DNA of 64,000 nucleotides from CAWAVN01 sp963825075 (GTDB lineage: Bacteria > Planctomycetota > Planctomycetia > Planctomycetales > Planctomycetaceae). The stretch is from positions 27,346-91,345 of the forward strand of contig CAWGRX010000002.1 in assembly GCA_963825075.1 (NCBI GenBank), in the 5' to 3' direction. Positions 51,423 through 60,802 of the stretch are shown here, piece by piece (within the stretch, counting starts at the first letter, position 1; each line of letters begins with the position of its first letter). The position numbers and the translations under genes are program-made. Below the pieces are notes generated by a model. It did not search any database, was not told where the DNA came from, and saw only the letters and a list, made by a program, of their open reading frames with translations.

Positions 51423-53951
51423 TCAAAACGGGAGCGGTTTGCCCAGGCCCTCGGCTTTTGCGCGGTCCAAAATCGCAGCGGCCAAGGCCACGTCTTCGAT
51501 CGCCAAGCCGACGGACTTAAACAGCGTGACATCATCCGGCGTCGCCCGGCCGGTTTGCCGGCCCGTCACCACGTACGCCAGATCGTGCATCCGCCGCCAA
51601 TCCGTCACGCCCTGATCGAGCGCCTCCACAAAATCGCCGGCCTCGATCTTGCAGGCCTCTACGCTGTCGCAGACAATATGATCGGCCAACTGCACCGCGG
51701 CCACGTCGATTTCCGCTTTGCCCAGATGATTCGAGCCCATCACGTTCAAATGCGTGCCCAGTTCCAGCACCCGCCCGTCGAACACGGGGACTTTGCTGTT
51801 CGTGGCGCAGATTAGGATGTCCTTCTCAGCGGCGGCTTCGTCGGGGGCATGCACGGGGACGACTTCGGTCCGGCAGTATTCGCTCATTTCTTCGGCGAAC
51901 TGTTCGCAGCGTTCGGCGCTGCGGCTGTAAACTTCCACCCGTTCAATCTGCCGGACCGTGCACACCGCCTTGAGCTGCGTGCGGGCTTGCAGCCCCGATC
52001 CCAACAACCCCACAATCCGCGAATCGGGGCGGGCCATGTATTCCGTGGCGACGCCGCTGGCGGCTCCCGTGCGCAACTGGCCGAGATAGTTGGCTTCGAT
52101 CAACGCGATCAGTTCGCCGGTGTCGGCCCGGTACAGCCCCACATGAAACTTCGCCCCCTCCCGCGTCGTGGTGTAGGCCTTCCAGCCGACCAGCCCCAGG
52201 TACTCGGCGGCGGCGGACATCGTATGCAGCATGATCCCCGGCGACTTGGCCCGTCGGCGGGGCACGTTGTCCGCCCGGCCGTCGGCAAGCGCCTGGAACG
52301 CCTTTTCGATGACCGCGATGGACGTTTCCATATCGATCACATCACGCACATCGTCTTCCGTGAGATAAATCGCCATCAAAAGAAGTCCTTGCTCGAAGAG
52401 GGGAATCAGGCGCTGCCAGCGGTTGTTCAAGTCGGCAATGGTCGCAAACTCGGGTTTAAGCGCCTCGTAAAGTCGGCGATAGATGGGGTAGGCCTCGTCG
52501 TAAAATGTTTTCGCCCGCTCATCCCGCGGGATGCGATTGACGACTTTGATCGTCGTCTGGCAGGCTTCCTGGATGTTGGAATAAGCTCCGGTGCCCACCG
52601 CCGCCAAAAGAGCGACGCCGAACGCGGGGCCTTCCTCGGCGTTGATCGTGACGACTTCCTGCCCGTAAATGTCCGCCTGAAGCTGCCGCCAGAACGCACT
52701 GCGGGCGCCGCCTCCCGAAAGCCGAATTTCCGAGACCGGAATCTGCATGCCTTTGATGATCCGCAAGCAATCCCGCAGCGCATAAGTCGCCCCTTCCATC
52801 ACCGCCCGGGCTAGGTGTGCCCGGCCGTGCCGAAGCGACAATCCCACCCAACTCCCGCGGGCATTGGCATCGCAATGCGGCGTGCGTTCGCCGGTGAGAT
52901 AAGGCAGAAAGAACAAGCCTTCGCTGCCCGCCGGAGCCGCGGCCGCTTCGTCGCAGATGACCTGATAGGGATCGATCTCCAAGGCGTCGGCGACCGCCGT
53001 TTCCGCGGTCGCGAGCTTGTTGCGATACCACTGCAGGCTCCCGCCCGCCGAGAGCACGACGCCCATCACATGCCATTTCCCGCGGACTGCGTGGCAGAAG
53101 GTGTGCACGCTGCCGTGGGGATCGATCTCGACTTCGTCGCTGTGGGCAAACACGACGCCGCTGGTGCCCATCGTCGCCGAGATCGCCCCCTGTTCGACAA
53201 TCCCATTGCCCACCGCCCCCGCCGCCTGGTCTCCGCCGCCGCCGACCACGGGGACGCCGGCTTCCAGTCCCAACAATTCCGCCGCGTGGGCCGTCAGCTT
53301 GCCGCTGACTTCCTCGGATTCATAGACGTTCGGGAGCAGCGATTCGGGAAGCTCCAACTTATCGAGCAAAGGCTTCGACCACGCGCGGTTTTTGACATCC
53401 AACAGCAACGTCCCCGAAGCATCGCTGACTTCCGTGGCGAACTCGCCGGTCAGCCGAAACCGCACGTAATCTTTGGGCAAGAGGACCTGCACGGTCTTTT
53501 CATAGTTTTCCGGCTCGTGCTTTCGCAGCCAAAGGATTTTGGGAGCGGTAAAACCTTCGAGGGCCGGGTTCGCCACGAGTTCGATGAGTTGCGAACGCCC
53601 GCCGACGGCCGCTTCAATCTCCCGGCATTCTTTTGTCGTCCGCTGGTCGTTCCACAAGATCGCGGGGCGGATCACGTGATGATCTCTGTTCAGAAACACG
53701 CTGCCGTGCATCTGGCCGCTCAAACCGATCCCCGCGACTTCGCCGGCGGCAATGTTCCCCTGGGCCAGGACTTTTTGCACACTCTTAATGGCGGCTTGCC
53801 ACCAGTGTTCCGGGTCTTGCTCTGACCAGCCGGGCCTGGGCGTGGAGAGCGGATACTCCACCGTGGCCGAGGCGAGCAGCGTCCCGTCTTCGCGAATGAC
53901 CAACGTCTTGGTCCCGCTGGTGCCCACATCGATGCCCAGATACACGCTCAT
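51423..53951 (-). CDS. xylB: Xylulokinase joined in frame to an ornithine-cyclodeaminase-like domain
   Basis: Residues 1 to about 525 are a full FGGY kinase of the xylulokinase type (GIDVGTSGTK, then GGGGDQAAGAVGNG and GEDE-free kinase core), which phosphorylates D-xylulose. From M526 (MAIYLTEDDVRDVIDME...) the protein is an ornithine cyclodeaminase / mu-crystallin family member of 317 residues with VGLLGSGLQARTQ as its NAD(P) motif. At the join AAGGA lies nine bases before the second ATG, and a TGATG overlap exists in another frame. That is exactly what two coupled genes would look like after an indel, so the fusion may be artificial. Both domains appear intact. Confidence 0.85.
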   Translation of the reverse strand: MSVYLGIDVGTSGTKTLVIREDGTLLASATVEYPLSTPRPGWSEQDPEHWWQAAIKSVQKVLAQGNIAAGEVAGIGLSGQMHGSVFLNRDHHVIRPAILWNDQRTTKECREIEAAVGGRSQLIELVANPALEGFTAPKILWLRKHEPENYEKTVQVLLPKDYVRFRLTGEFATEVSDASGTLLLDVKNRAWSKPLLDKLELPESLLPNVYESEEVSGKLTAHAAELLGLEAGVPVVGGGGDQAAGAVGNGIVEQGAISATMGTSGVVFAHSDEVEIDPHGSVHTFCHAVRGKWHVMGVVLSAGGSLQWYRNKLATAETAVADALEIDPYQVICDEAAAAPAGSEGLFFLPYLTGERTPHCDANARGSWVGLSLRHGRAHLARAVMEGATYALRDCLRIIKGMQIPVSEIRLSGGGARSAFWRQLQADIYGQEVVTINAEEGPAFGVALLAAVGTGAYSNIQEACQTTIKVVNRIPRDERAKTFYDEAYPIYRRLYEALKPEFATIADLNNRWQRLIPLFEQGLLLMAIYLTEDDVRDVIDMETSIAVIEKAFQALADGRADNVPRRRAKSPGIMLHTMSAAAEYLGLVGWKAYTTTREGAKFHVGLYRADTGELIALIEANYLGQLRTGAASGVATEYMARPDSRIVGLLGSGLQARTQLKAVCTVRQIERVEVYSRSAERCEQFAEEMSEYCRTEVVPVHAPDEAAAEKDILICATNSKVPVFDGRVLELGTHLNVMGSNHLGKAEIDVAAVQLADHIVCDSVEACKIEAGDFVEALDQGVTDWRRMHDLAYVVTGRQTGRATPDDVTLFKSVGLAIEDVALAAAILDRAKAEGLGKPLPF

Positions 53952-54401
53952 CGCCGATCCTCTCCGGTGCTAAGGGTCGCTCGAGTGAATCTGTCCGATC
54001 ATCAGCCGGAACGTGCTAGCATCCGGTTATCAATGCGAATCGGGGTTAGCGCCCGGCGGCCGATAAATGCGACACCTATTCCTCAATTTTCCCTAAAGTG
54101 ACAGGGAGAAACAAAGTGCTTCTCAGCCGCCAGTGTACCACGCAGAATCCGCGGGAAAAGAGCGCACCGGAAAAGAGTCACTCTTTCGCCGAATGAAGTC
54201 CGATCCGACAATTTGGCCGAAGGCCATATTCTTCCAATTCTTCACAAAGCTCCAGGTTTAACCAAACTAACAGTCTGCCGGTCCCCTCCGCCACCGCTTC
54301 CCCCGATGTCAGGGCAATCTCGTCTGGACGCAAGTTGCGAATCCTTGTTTAATTCGGGCAATTTCCGAATGAGTTCAGCTCCCCGGCAAGGATGACCGAC
54401 C
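53952..54401. other. Gap before the ABC exporter, with family B repeat
   Basis: This 450-base gap lies between divergent genes. A full family B repeat covers 53993-54086. The remaining 300 bases have no supported coding frame. AAGGA lies before the GTG start at 54402. Confidence 0.45.
53993..54086. repeat. Dispersed repeat family B, longest copy
   Basis: The order GTCCGATCATCAGCCGGAAC, CTAGCATCCGG, GGGGTTAGCGCCCGGCGG and ATAAATGCGACA is shared with 10811-10899 and, reversed, with 13083-13165. The ends are complementary, so the copy can fold back. No coding potential. Confidence 0.75.
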
Positions 54402-56549
54402 GTGAACAGCTTGACCCGGCTTGTACCCTATATCTGGCCCCATCGCAAAAAACTGATGTTGTCCAGCCTGTTTGCCGTGCTGGTGGCGGTGTTTTGGAGC
54501 CTGAACCTCTCGGCAGCGTTCCCCGTGGTCAAGGTGCTGATGGAGCAGCAAAGCCTGCCCGATTACATCGATCAAGAAATCGCCACGGCCGACCGGGAAA
54601 TCGAAGAACGCTCGGCGACCATCCAGAGGCTCGATGTCAAAATCGAAGAGATCGAAGCGAAGGGCGGCACCGCCGACGACACGGTGGAACTCCTTAAAGA
54701 GCACTCCCGCCAGCAAACCAAGCTCTCGCGAGCCTCCCGAAAAGAGCTTGTGATGAGCTGGCTCAAGTCCAACGTCATCCCCTGGGTGCCGGGGGACAAG
54801 TTCGACATGCTCGCTTTGATTTTGGGCCTATTGTTCGTGGCGACAATCTTCAAGTGCATTTGCGTGTTCGTGCAGGAGGTGCTCATCGGCAGCGTGGTGC
54901 AGCTCACCGTGATGGACATTCGCAAGGCCTGCTTCCGCCGCACGCTGCAACTCGATTACCAAACCCTTTCCTTGGGCGGGACTTCGGATTTGATGTCGCG
55001 GTTCACCTACGACATGTCCGTCTTGGCCCAGGGGCTGACGCTGCTGGGCGGCAAAGTCGTCCGCGAACCGCTCAAAGCCGTTGGCTGTTTGACGTTCGCG
55101 TTCTTCGTGAACTGGCGGCTGACGCTCCTCTCGATGCTGTTTGTTCCGCTGGTCGGGCTGGCGTTTTACCGGGTGGGCAAACTGCTCAAAGTCGCCAGCA
55201 AACGCGTGATGGAAAGCATGTCCCGCTTGTACAAAACGCTGGAGGAGACGTTCGATGCCGCGAAAATCGTGATCGCGTTCAACGGGGCCCGCCGGCATCG
55301 CGCCAGGTTTCACCGAGAGAACAAGGAGTTCTACGCCAAGGCCATGAAGCTGGTGCGAATCGATTCTCTCACCAGCCCCATGACGGAAATCCTGGGCATC
55401 CTGGCGGTGCTGATTGCGCTGTTGCCGGGCGCCTATCTGGTGCTCCGCGGAACTACGACGATCTGGGGCATTGCGTTGTCCACGAACAAGATGGACATGG
55501 CCCAGCTTTCGCTGCTCTATGTGCTCCTGGCGGGAATGATCGACCCGGCCCGCAAGCTCTCCACGACCTATGCCAAGCTGAAACGCTCGATGGCGGCCGC
55601 GGATCGCGTGTTCGGTTTGATCGATGCCAAATCCCTCGTTCGCGAACCCGCCGAGCCTTTGACGGCCCCCCGGCATTCCAAGTCGATCGAGTTCCGCGAT
55701 GTGCGGTTTACTTACGCCCATGCCGCCGACGATGACACACCCCGCCCGCCCGTATTGGAAAACGTCTATCTCACCGTGAGTGCCGGGGAGGTGATCGTGG
55801 TCGTGGGCGAGAACGGGTCGGGCAAGTCCACGCTGGTCAACTTGCTGCCCCGATATTACGACCCCGAACAAGGCGCGGTGTTGATCGACGGGATCGACAT
55901 TCGTGACATCCGCCTGCGGGATCTGCGGGGGCAGATCGGCGTCGTCACCCAGGAAACGCTGCTGTTTGATGAAACCATTTACGACAACATCCGCTACGGA
56001 AAACCCGACGCATCGTCCGAAGAGATCGCAGACGCGGCCCGGCGGGCCCATGTGACGGCCTTTCTCAAAAACATGCCCGACGGCTTTCAGACCCGCGTGG
56101 GCGACAAAGGCGGCCGGCTGTCCGGCGGACAGAGGCAGCGGATCGCCTTGGCCCGGGCGATCCTCCGCGATCCGCCGATCCTGATTCTGGACGAGGCCAC
56201 CTCCGCGATCGACGCCCAAAGCGAACGCCTGATCCATCAGACGCTCAGAGAATTCGCCCGCGGCCGGACCGTGTTCATGATTACCCACGCGGTCCGCCAA
56301 GGCATTTTGGATTTCGTGGACCGGATTGTGATTATGGAAGAGGGCCGGCTGATCGCCGCCGGCCCCCACGAAACGCTGATCGAAGTCTGCCCCGCCTATC
56401 GCCGACTGTACCGCGCCCAACTTCATCAGTCGGCGGGAAACGACACGGGAAACGAAACCGACACCGGCATCCTGCCGCTCCGCCGGATTGAAGAGGCATC
56501 AAAAAATTCCGAAGCCCACCCCAACCGGCCTACGGGATCGGATGGATAA
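54402..56549 (+). CDS. ABC exporter, MsbA/lipid-exporter-like half transporter
   Basis: A single 715-residue chain holds a type I exporter TMD and an ATPase domain with Walker A GENGSGKST, signature LSGGQRQRIALA and Walker B ILILDEATS. A homodimer is expected. An extra coiled-coil-like insertion of about 70 residues (DREIEERSATIQRLD and beyond) lies between TM1 and TM2, which is longer than in MsbA. The start is a GTG with AAGGA nine bases upstream. The adjacent UppP gene suggests a role in lipid or cell-envelope export. The substrate is not known. Confidence 0.88.
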   Translation: MNSLTRLVPYIWPHRKKLMLSSLFAVLVAVFWSLNLSAAFPVVKVLMEQQSLPDYIDQEIATADREIEERSATIQRLDVKIEEIEAKGGTADDTVELLKEHSRQQTKLSRASRKELVMSWLKSNVIPWVPGDKFDMLALILGLLFVATIFKCICVFVQEVLIGSVVQLTVMDIRKACFRRTLQLDYQTLSLGGTSDLMSRFTYDMSVLAQGLTLLGGKVVREPLKAVGCLTFAFFVNWRLTLLSMLFVPLVGLAFYRVGKLLKVASKRVMESMSRLYKTLEETFDAAKIVIAFNGARRHRARFHRENKEFYAKAMKLVRIDSLTSPMTEILGILAVLIALLPGAYLVLRGTTTIWGIALSTNKMDMAQLSLLYVLLAGMIDPARKLSTTYAKLKRSMAAADRVFGLIDAKSLVREPAEPLTAPRHSKSIEFRDVRFTYAHAADDDTPRPPVLENVYLTVSAGEVIVVVGENGSGKSTLVNLLPRYYDPEQGAVLIDGIDIRDIRLRDLRGQIGVVTQETLLFDETIYDNIRYGKPDASSEEIADAARRAHVTAFLKNMPDGFQTRVGDKGGRLSGGQRQRIALARAILRDPPILILDEATSAIDAQSERLIHQTLREFARGRTVFMITHAVRQGILDFVDRIVIMEEGRLIAAGPHETLIEVCPAYRRLYRAQLHQSAGNDTGNETDTGILPLRRIEEASKNSEAHPNRPTGSDG

Positions 56550-56673
56550 TTTCGTCACCCTGCCGGCGATGCGTTTCATTTGTAGAAAACTTCTGCTGAA
56601 ATGACGCCTTTTCGGAGGCCACAAAGGCCGCAGAGGAGCAAAGGCCACAAAGCCGGAGGCGAAAGAAATCGAG

Positions 56674-57498
56674 ATGTGGGGTGCGGAGTATATCGAGGCG
56701 GCGGTGCTCGGGGCGGTGCAGGGCGTGGCGGAGTTTCTGCCGATCAGCTCGTCCGGGCATCTGGTGATTTTGGGGGAACTCATTCAGCGCATCACCGGCC
56801 GCGAGGTCGATCCCGAAGCCAACCTGCGGATGAACGTCGCCCTGCACGTGGGCACGCTATTGTCGATTTTCTGGGTCTATCGCAGCGACCTCTGGGAATT
56901 GCGAAAACGCCCGCGGGTGGTCTGGGCTATCATCATCGCCACGCTGCCTTTGGTGGCGATCGGATTATCGCCATTGAAGGACATGGTCAAGCACGGGTTT
57001 GAGACGCCGCTCGTCGCCGGGGTCTGCTTGCTGGTGACCGCGGGACTGCTGGCGGCGGCCCATCGCCGGGAAAACAACTCGCGACCGCTCGACGACCTGA
57101 CGCCGCTCTCGGCGGCGGTGATCGGACTGTTTCAGGCGGTAGCTTTGTTTCCGGGCATCTCGCGATCGGGCAGCACGATCTCCGGCGGACTGTTGTTGGG
57201 GTTCAGGCGGGACGTCGCGGCGAACTTTTCGTTTTTCATCGCCATCCCCGCCATCGCCGGCGCTGCCGTGCTCACGCTCAAAGACGCCCTCACCGAAACG
57301 CCCGTTTCTCCTTCGACCGCTGGCTACGGGTGGGGACCGATTCTTTTGGGGACGATCATTTCGTTTCTCGTGGGCCTCGTCGCGCTCCGCTGGCTGCTCT
57401 TGCTCATCTCCCAGCGCCGCCTGCACTGGTTCGCCTGGTACTGTGCCGCCGTCGGTACGCTGACCATCCTCTGGCAACTCGCGGAACAGATTCGCTAG
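56674..57498 (+). CDS. uppP: Undecaprenyl-diphosphatase UppP (BacA family)
   Basis: This 274-residue membrane protein shows the two BacA signature motifs: GVAEFLPISSSGH near residues 17-29 and PGISRSGSTISGG near 160-172. It dephosphorylates undecaprenyl diphosphate in the membrane to recycle the lipid carrier for peptidoglycan and glycan export. Length and hydrophobic layout fit the family. It follows the ABC exporter with a 125-base gap on the same strand, so joint expression is plausible. No frameshift seen. Confidence 0.93.
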   Translation: MWGAEYIEAAVLGAVQGVAEFLPISSSGHLVILGELIQRITGREVDPEANLRMNVALHVGTLLSIFWVYRSDLWELRKRPRVVWAIIIATLPLVAIGLSPLKDMVKHGFETPLVAGVCLLVTAGLLAAAHRRENNSRPLDDLTPLSAAVIGLFQAVALFPGISRSGSTISGGLLLGFRRDVAANFSFFIAIPAIAGAAVLTLKDALTETPVSPSTAGYGWGPILLGTIISFLVGLVALRWLLLLISQRRLHWFAWYCAAVGTLTILWQLAEQIR

Positions 57499-57529
57499 AA
57501 TGACGATGGTTATTCGACCGAATTAAGCA

Positions 57530-57740
57530 AACGTTGGCCGAAGACCTTCTTCATCGTAGCCTGGGGCATCGCCCCAGGAATGGGATCAATCGAGAAACCC
57601 TTTGGCCGAAGGCCTGATTCACAACAACGCGATTCGCCCTTCAATTTTGAATATGGCTTTCAGCCAAATCGGACTTGGGAAACCTCAAAACCTAGGGCGT
57701 TGCCCTAGGCTACGGTGAGATAAAGGCCTTCGGCCAAAGA
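57530..57740. repeat. REP-like palindromic block related to family A
   Basis: TTTGGCCGAAGGCCT (57600-57614) is inverted as AGGCCTTCGGCCAAA (57724-57738). Between them the CCTGGGGCATCGCCCCAGG and CCTAGGGCGTTGCCCTAGG palindromes mirror each other near each arm. The layout of paired arms with inner palindromes matches 7475-7703, though the core letters differ. It fills the 313-base gap before the phosphoesterase. Confidence 0.65.
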
Positions 57741-57811
57741 ATCAAAGCCGGCTTCATGCGATGCCATCTTCGAGCTGACTACGTTGCGCCTTAAGGCCTC
57801 AAAGGAACATC

Positions 57812-58333
57812 ATGCGGATTGGGATTTTTGGGGATGCCCACGATCATGTGGACAACGTGCGGCATGCCGTGAATGTGTTTAACGAAGCGGGCTGCGATCT
57901 GGTGGTGTTCGCCGGGGATTTTTGTTCGCCGATCGTGATCCCCCCGCTCCGGCGACTGAAATGCCGAATGCTGGCCTGCTTCGGCGACAACGACGCCAAC
58001 AAAATCGCTCTCCAAGGCGGAATGCGGATCAAAGGCGAAATCGCGGAACCCCCCTGCGGCTTCGAGACGCCCGACGGCGTGAAAATCCTCTTGACCCACG
58101 CCACCGAATCCGTGCGGGGGATGACCGAAGGGGCGGACGTGATCATCGTCGCCCATTCGCACCGTCCGCTGATCGACCGTGACGCGGCGGGGCGATTGTT
58201 CATCAACCCCGGAGAAACCAGCGGCTGGACTTACCGCAAACCAATGGTCGCGCTCCTCGACACCAACCCCCTCGCCGCCCGCTTAGTGCCCCTCCCGGAA
58301 ATGCCCCCCAAACCGGTGATCGCCAATGTTTGA
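57812..58333 (+). CDS. YfcE-type metallophosphoesterase
   Basis: This 173-residue protein has the calcineurin-like metal motifs GDAHDH (N-terminal DxH), FGDNDANK and HSHRP. Its length and motif spacing match the YfcE/MJ0936 family, which hydrolyses small phosphodiesters in vitro. Residues 1-6 (MRIGIF) place the first motif at the very N-terminus, as in the family. It is probably cytoplasmic. Its physiological substrate is unknown. No operon partner is evident. Confidence 0.9.
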   Translation: MRIGIFGDAHDHVDNVRHAVNVFNEAGCDLVVFAGDFCSPIVIPPLRRLKCRMLACFGDNDANKIALQGGMRIKGEIAEPPCGFETPDGVKILLTHATESVRGMTEGADVIIVAHSHRPLIDRDAAGRLFINPGETSGWTYRKPMVALLDTNPLAARLVPLPEMPPKPVIANV

Positions 58334-58365
58334 ATCATCGCGCGGTTTTGCGAGTTCCCCACCGG

Positions 58366-58529
58366 AAAATCCGAAATCCGAATCTCGAAATCCGAAACAA
58401 ATGCGAATGTTCGAAATTCCAAACCCTGATGGCGACCGTGTGACGTAAATATCCTCGATCTATTTGGGATAATTGGATTTGGGATTTTGAATTTGTTTCG
58501 GATTTCGGATTTCGTGCTTCGGATTTCCG
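58366..58529. repeat. AATCCGAAATCCGAA-type inverted repeat region, second copy (family D)
   Basis: AAATCCGAAATCCGAATCTCGAAATCC on the left side and TTTCGGATTTCGGATTTCGTG on the right side mirror each other around a central CCTGATGGCGACCGTGTG. It has the same composition as 6607-6774 and ends at the stop codon of the hydrolase gene. Confidence 0.75.
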
Positions 58530-59222
58530 TCAGGCGGTTTGCTCGATGCCTTCCTTTAGGAACTGATTGACAATCTGCGGATGGGTCAAAGGCAACAAAT
58601 GCCCGCCGCCGGGGACGATGGTCTCGGCGAGGCTGCGGCCGGAGTTGAACACCGGATCGCGGTCGCCGTGGATTTGAAAGACCGGATAGGGCGCTTCGCG
58701 GGGCGGGTTCCAACGGAGTGCCGCCACGCCCGCCCAACGGTGAAACCCACCGGCCTCCTCGGCAATCACCCGGAGCGGACTCAGCACGTTCGGCCGGACG
58801 ATTCTTTCGGTCGAGGCCAAGACCCCCTTTGCAAAAAGCTGCGAGACTTCGGTGCATACGCCGGGGATCAACCGGGCGAACGGCGTCAGCCAGCGATACC
58901 GCCAGGGCAGTTCCCGCCGGGAGCGAATCGTGCTGATCAGAAAGCAGCCTTTTGTGGGCAGATGCCGGGCGACTTCGAGCGCCACCATCCCCCCGAACGA
59001 AGCCCCGCCCACGAAGCAGGGTTTAGAGACGGAAAGCGACTCGGCCATCCGCTTCCCATAATCCGAAAGCGTTTCCCGCGTCTCCGGCGGCAACCACGCG
59101 GGCACCATCAGATTCGGAAACTGCATCGCCTGCAAACTAAACAACCGCGCATCCGCCCCCATCCCGGAGAACATGATTAGGGGCGGCGCGAAAACGGAAT
59201 CACTCTGGGACATGTTTTCCAA
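58530..59222 (-). CDS. Alpha/beta hydrolase
   Basis: This 230-residue protein has the nucleophile elbow GGASFGG and a late GHLLPLTHP with the catalytic histidine, plus a QIHGDRDPVF that contains the acid. It lacks a signal peptide and is likely cytoplasmic. The start at 59222 (MENMSQ) has no clear ribosome binding site; MSQSDSV is an alternative. The family is broad (carboxylesterase, haloperoxidase-like), so the substrate cannot be named. A family D repeat abuts its 3-prime end. Confidence 0.8.
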   Translation of the reverse strand: MENMSQSDSVFAPPLIMFSGMGADARLFSLQAMQFPNLMVPAWLPPETRETLSDYGKRMAESLSVSKPCFVGGASFGGMVALEVARHLPTKGCFLISTIRSRRELPWRYRWLTPFARLIPGVCTEVSQLFAKGVLASTERIVRPNVLSPLRVIAEEAGGFHRWAGVAALRWNPPREAPYPVFQIHGDRDPVFNSGRSLAETIVPGGGHLLPLTHPQIVNQFLKEGIEQTA

Positions 59223-59288
59223 ACGACTTCACAATCCGCAAAACCGGGAGGCTTACGCCTCCCGCTCGCCCTGACCTCTGACCTCTGA

Positions 59289-60668
59289 CTATGCCATCAA
59301 CCCCTCGGCAACGCGGCCGTAAACATCCGTCAGGCGGAAGTCGCGGCCGGCGTAGCGGTAGGTGAGCTTGGTGTGGTCGAGGCCCAACAAGTGCAGGGTC
59401 GTGGCGTGGAAGTCGTGGGTGTGGAACTTATCGACTTGGGCGGCGATGCCAAAGTCGTCGGTCGCCCCGTAGCGCAGGCCGCCTTTGACGCCGCCGCCGG
59501 CCATCCACATGCTAAAGCCGGTGGAGTTGTGGTCCCGGCCGTCGTCGTTTTTGACGGCGGGGGTGCGGCCGAACTCGCCACCCCACACAATCAGCGTGTC
59601 CTTCAGCATGTCCCGCTTTTTGAGTTCGGTGATCAGGGCCGCGATCGGCTGGTCGGTCTCTTTGGTGTTGGAGGTCAACTTCGCTTTGAGGCTGCGGTGC
59701 TGGTCCCAGCCTTCGTGGGTGAGTTCGATAAACCGCACGCCGGCTTCGGCGAATCGGCGGGCCATCAGGCACATCCGGCCGAACTCGTCGGTCTGTTTTT
59801 CGCCGATGCCGTAGAGCTTCATCGTCTCTTCCGATTCGCTGGAAAGATCCATCAGTTCCGGGACGGCCGACTGCATGCGGAACGCCAACTCGTAAGATTC
59901 GATCACGCCCTCCAACTGGCTGTTGGCGGCGTACTGGTCCGCGAGGCTGCGGTTGAGGGACTGGAGCAGATCGAGTTGTTTCCGCTGAAGGGGCCCCTCG
60001 AAGTGCGGGTTTTTGATGTTGCCGATGGCCTCTTCCGCGCGGACGTTGTCGATCTTCGTGCCCTGATATACGGCCGGCAGAAACGAGCTGCCGTAGTTCT
60101 GGGCACCGCCCAAGCGGGAAGGCGGCTTGATGGTGATGAAGCCGGGCAGGTTCTGGTTCTCGGTCCCCAACCCGTAAAGCACCCAGGCTCCCATCGACGG
60201 CCGAACGAACTGAAAATTCCCGGTGTGAAGCTGCACCAGAGCCTGCGGGTGGTTGGGCAAATCGGTATGGGCCCCGTTGATGACGCAGAGATCATCCGCG
60301 TGCTTGGCGAGATGCGGATAGAGTTCGGAGATATAAAGCCCGCTATCGCCGTGCTGGGAAAACTTAAACGGCGAAGGCATGAGCTTGCGGCCCTTTTGGT
60401 TGTTGAGGCCCTCCACGTCGCCGGGGGCTTTGCCTTCGTATTCTTTGAGGGCGGGTTTGTAGTCGAAGGTATCGACGTGCGAAGGACCGCCCCGCATGCA
60501 GAGGAAGATCACCCGCTTGGCTTTGGGCGGGAAATGCGGTTCCTTGGGCGAGAGCGGGTTTTTGTAGTCGGCCGACTGGGAAGCCGCCTCCGCCGCCAGC
60601 CCCGCAAATGCCAAATAGCCAAAACCACAAGACGTCGCCTTGAGCACATCGCGTCGGGAAAACAGCAT
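59289..60668 (-). CDS. Tat-exported DUF1501 protein
   Basis: This 459-residue protein begins MLFSRRDVLKATSCGFGY, with a twin-arginine (SRRDVLK) motif and a hydrophobic segment ending ASQSADYK. The remainder is the DUF1501 sulfatase-like fold with GGPSHVDTFDYKP and GGEFGRTP. It is exported folded through the Tat system. DUF1501 genes almost always sit next to DUF1549/DUF1553 genes in planctomycetes, as here. The gene lies 134 bases downstream of that partner, with the family C repeat between them. The enzymatic role of the pair is not established. Confidence 0.88.
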   Translation of the reverse strand: MLFSRRDVLKATSCGFGYLAFAGLAAEAASQSADYKNPLSPKEPHFPPKAKRVIFLCMRGGPSHVDTFDYKPALKEYEGKAPGDVEGLNNQKGRKLMPSPFKFSQHGDSGLYISELYPHLAKHADDLCVINGAHTDLPNHPQALVQLHTGNFQFVRPSMGAWVLYGLGTENQNLPGFITIKPPSRLGGAQNYGSSFLPAVYQGTKIDNVRAEEAIGNIKNPHFEGPLQRKQLDLLQSLNRSLADQYAANSQLEGVIESYELAFRMQSAVPELMDLSSESEETMKLYGIGEKQTDEFGRMCLMARRFAEAGVRFIELTHEGWDQHRSLKAKLTSNTKETDQPIAALITELKKRDMLKDTLIVWGGEFGRTPAVKNDDGRDHNSTGFSMWMAGGGVKGGLRYGATDDFGIAAQVDKFHTHDFHATTLHLLGLDHTKLTYRYAGRDFRLTDVYGRVAEGLMA

Positions 60669-60704
60669 GGGGAAGATCCTTCGGAAATGGGGTCGTGTAT
60701 TGAG

Positions 60705-60796
60705 TAGGGTCCGCTGTGCGGACCAGAAACTATTTCAGGATTTGCGGTATGAAAGTCGTTACTTGGCATCACTTTTTGTCCGCACAGCGGACCCTA
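60705..60796. repeat. Inverted pair of repeat family C
   Basis: TAGGGTCCGCTGTGCGGAC (60705-60723) and its inverse GTCCGCACAGCGGACCCTA (60778-60796) flank a 54-base loop. The same unit occurs once at 1747-1768. The pair sits in the 134-base gap between the DUF1549/DUF1553 gene and the DUF1501 gene and could work as an attenuator or stability hairpin. Confidence 0.8.
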
Positions 60797-60802
60797 CGAT
60801 AG

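Noticed and set aside
54828..56426. Minus-strand frame of 532 codons over the ABC exporter
   Set aside because: The plus strand carries Walker A, signature and Walker B in the correct order; the minus frame is a shadow.
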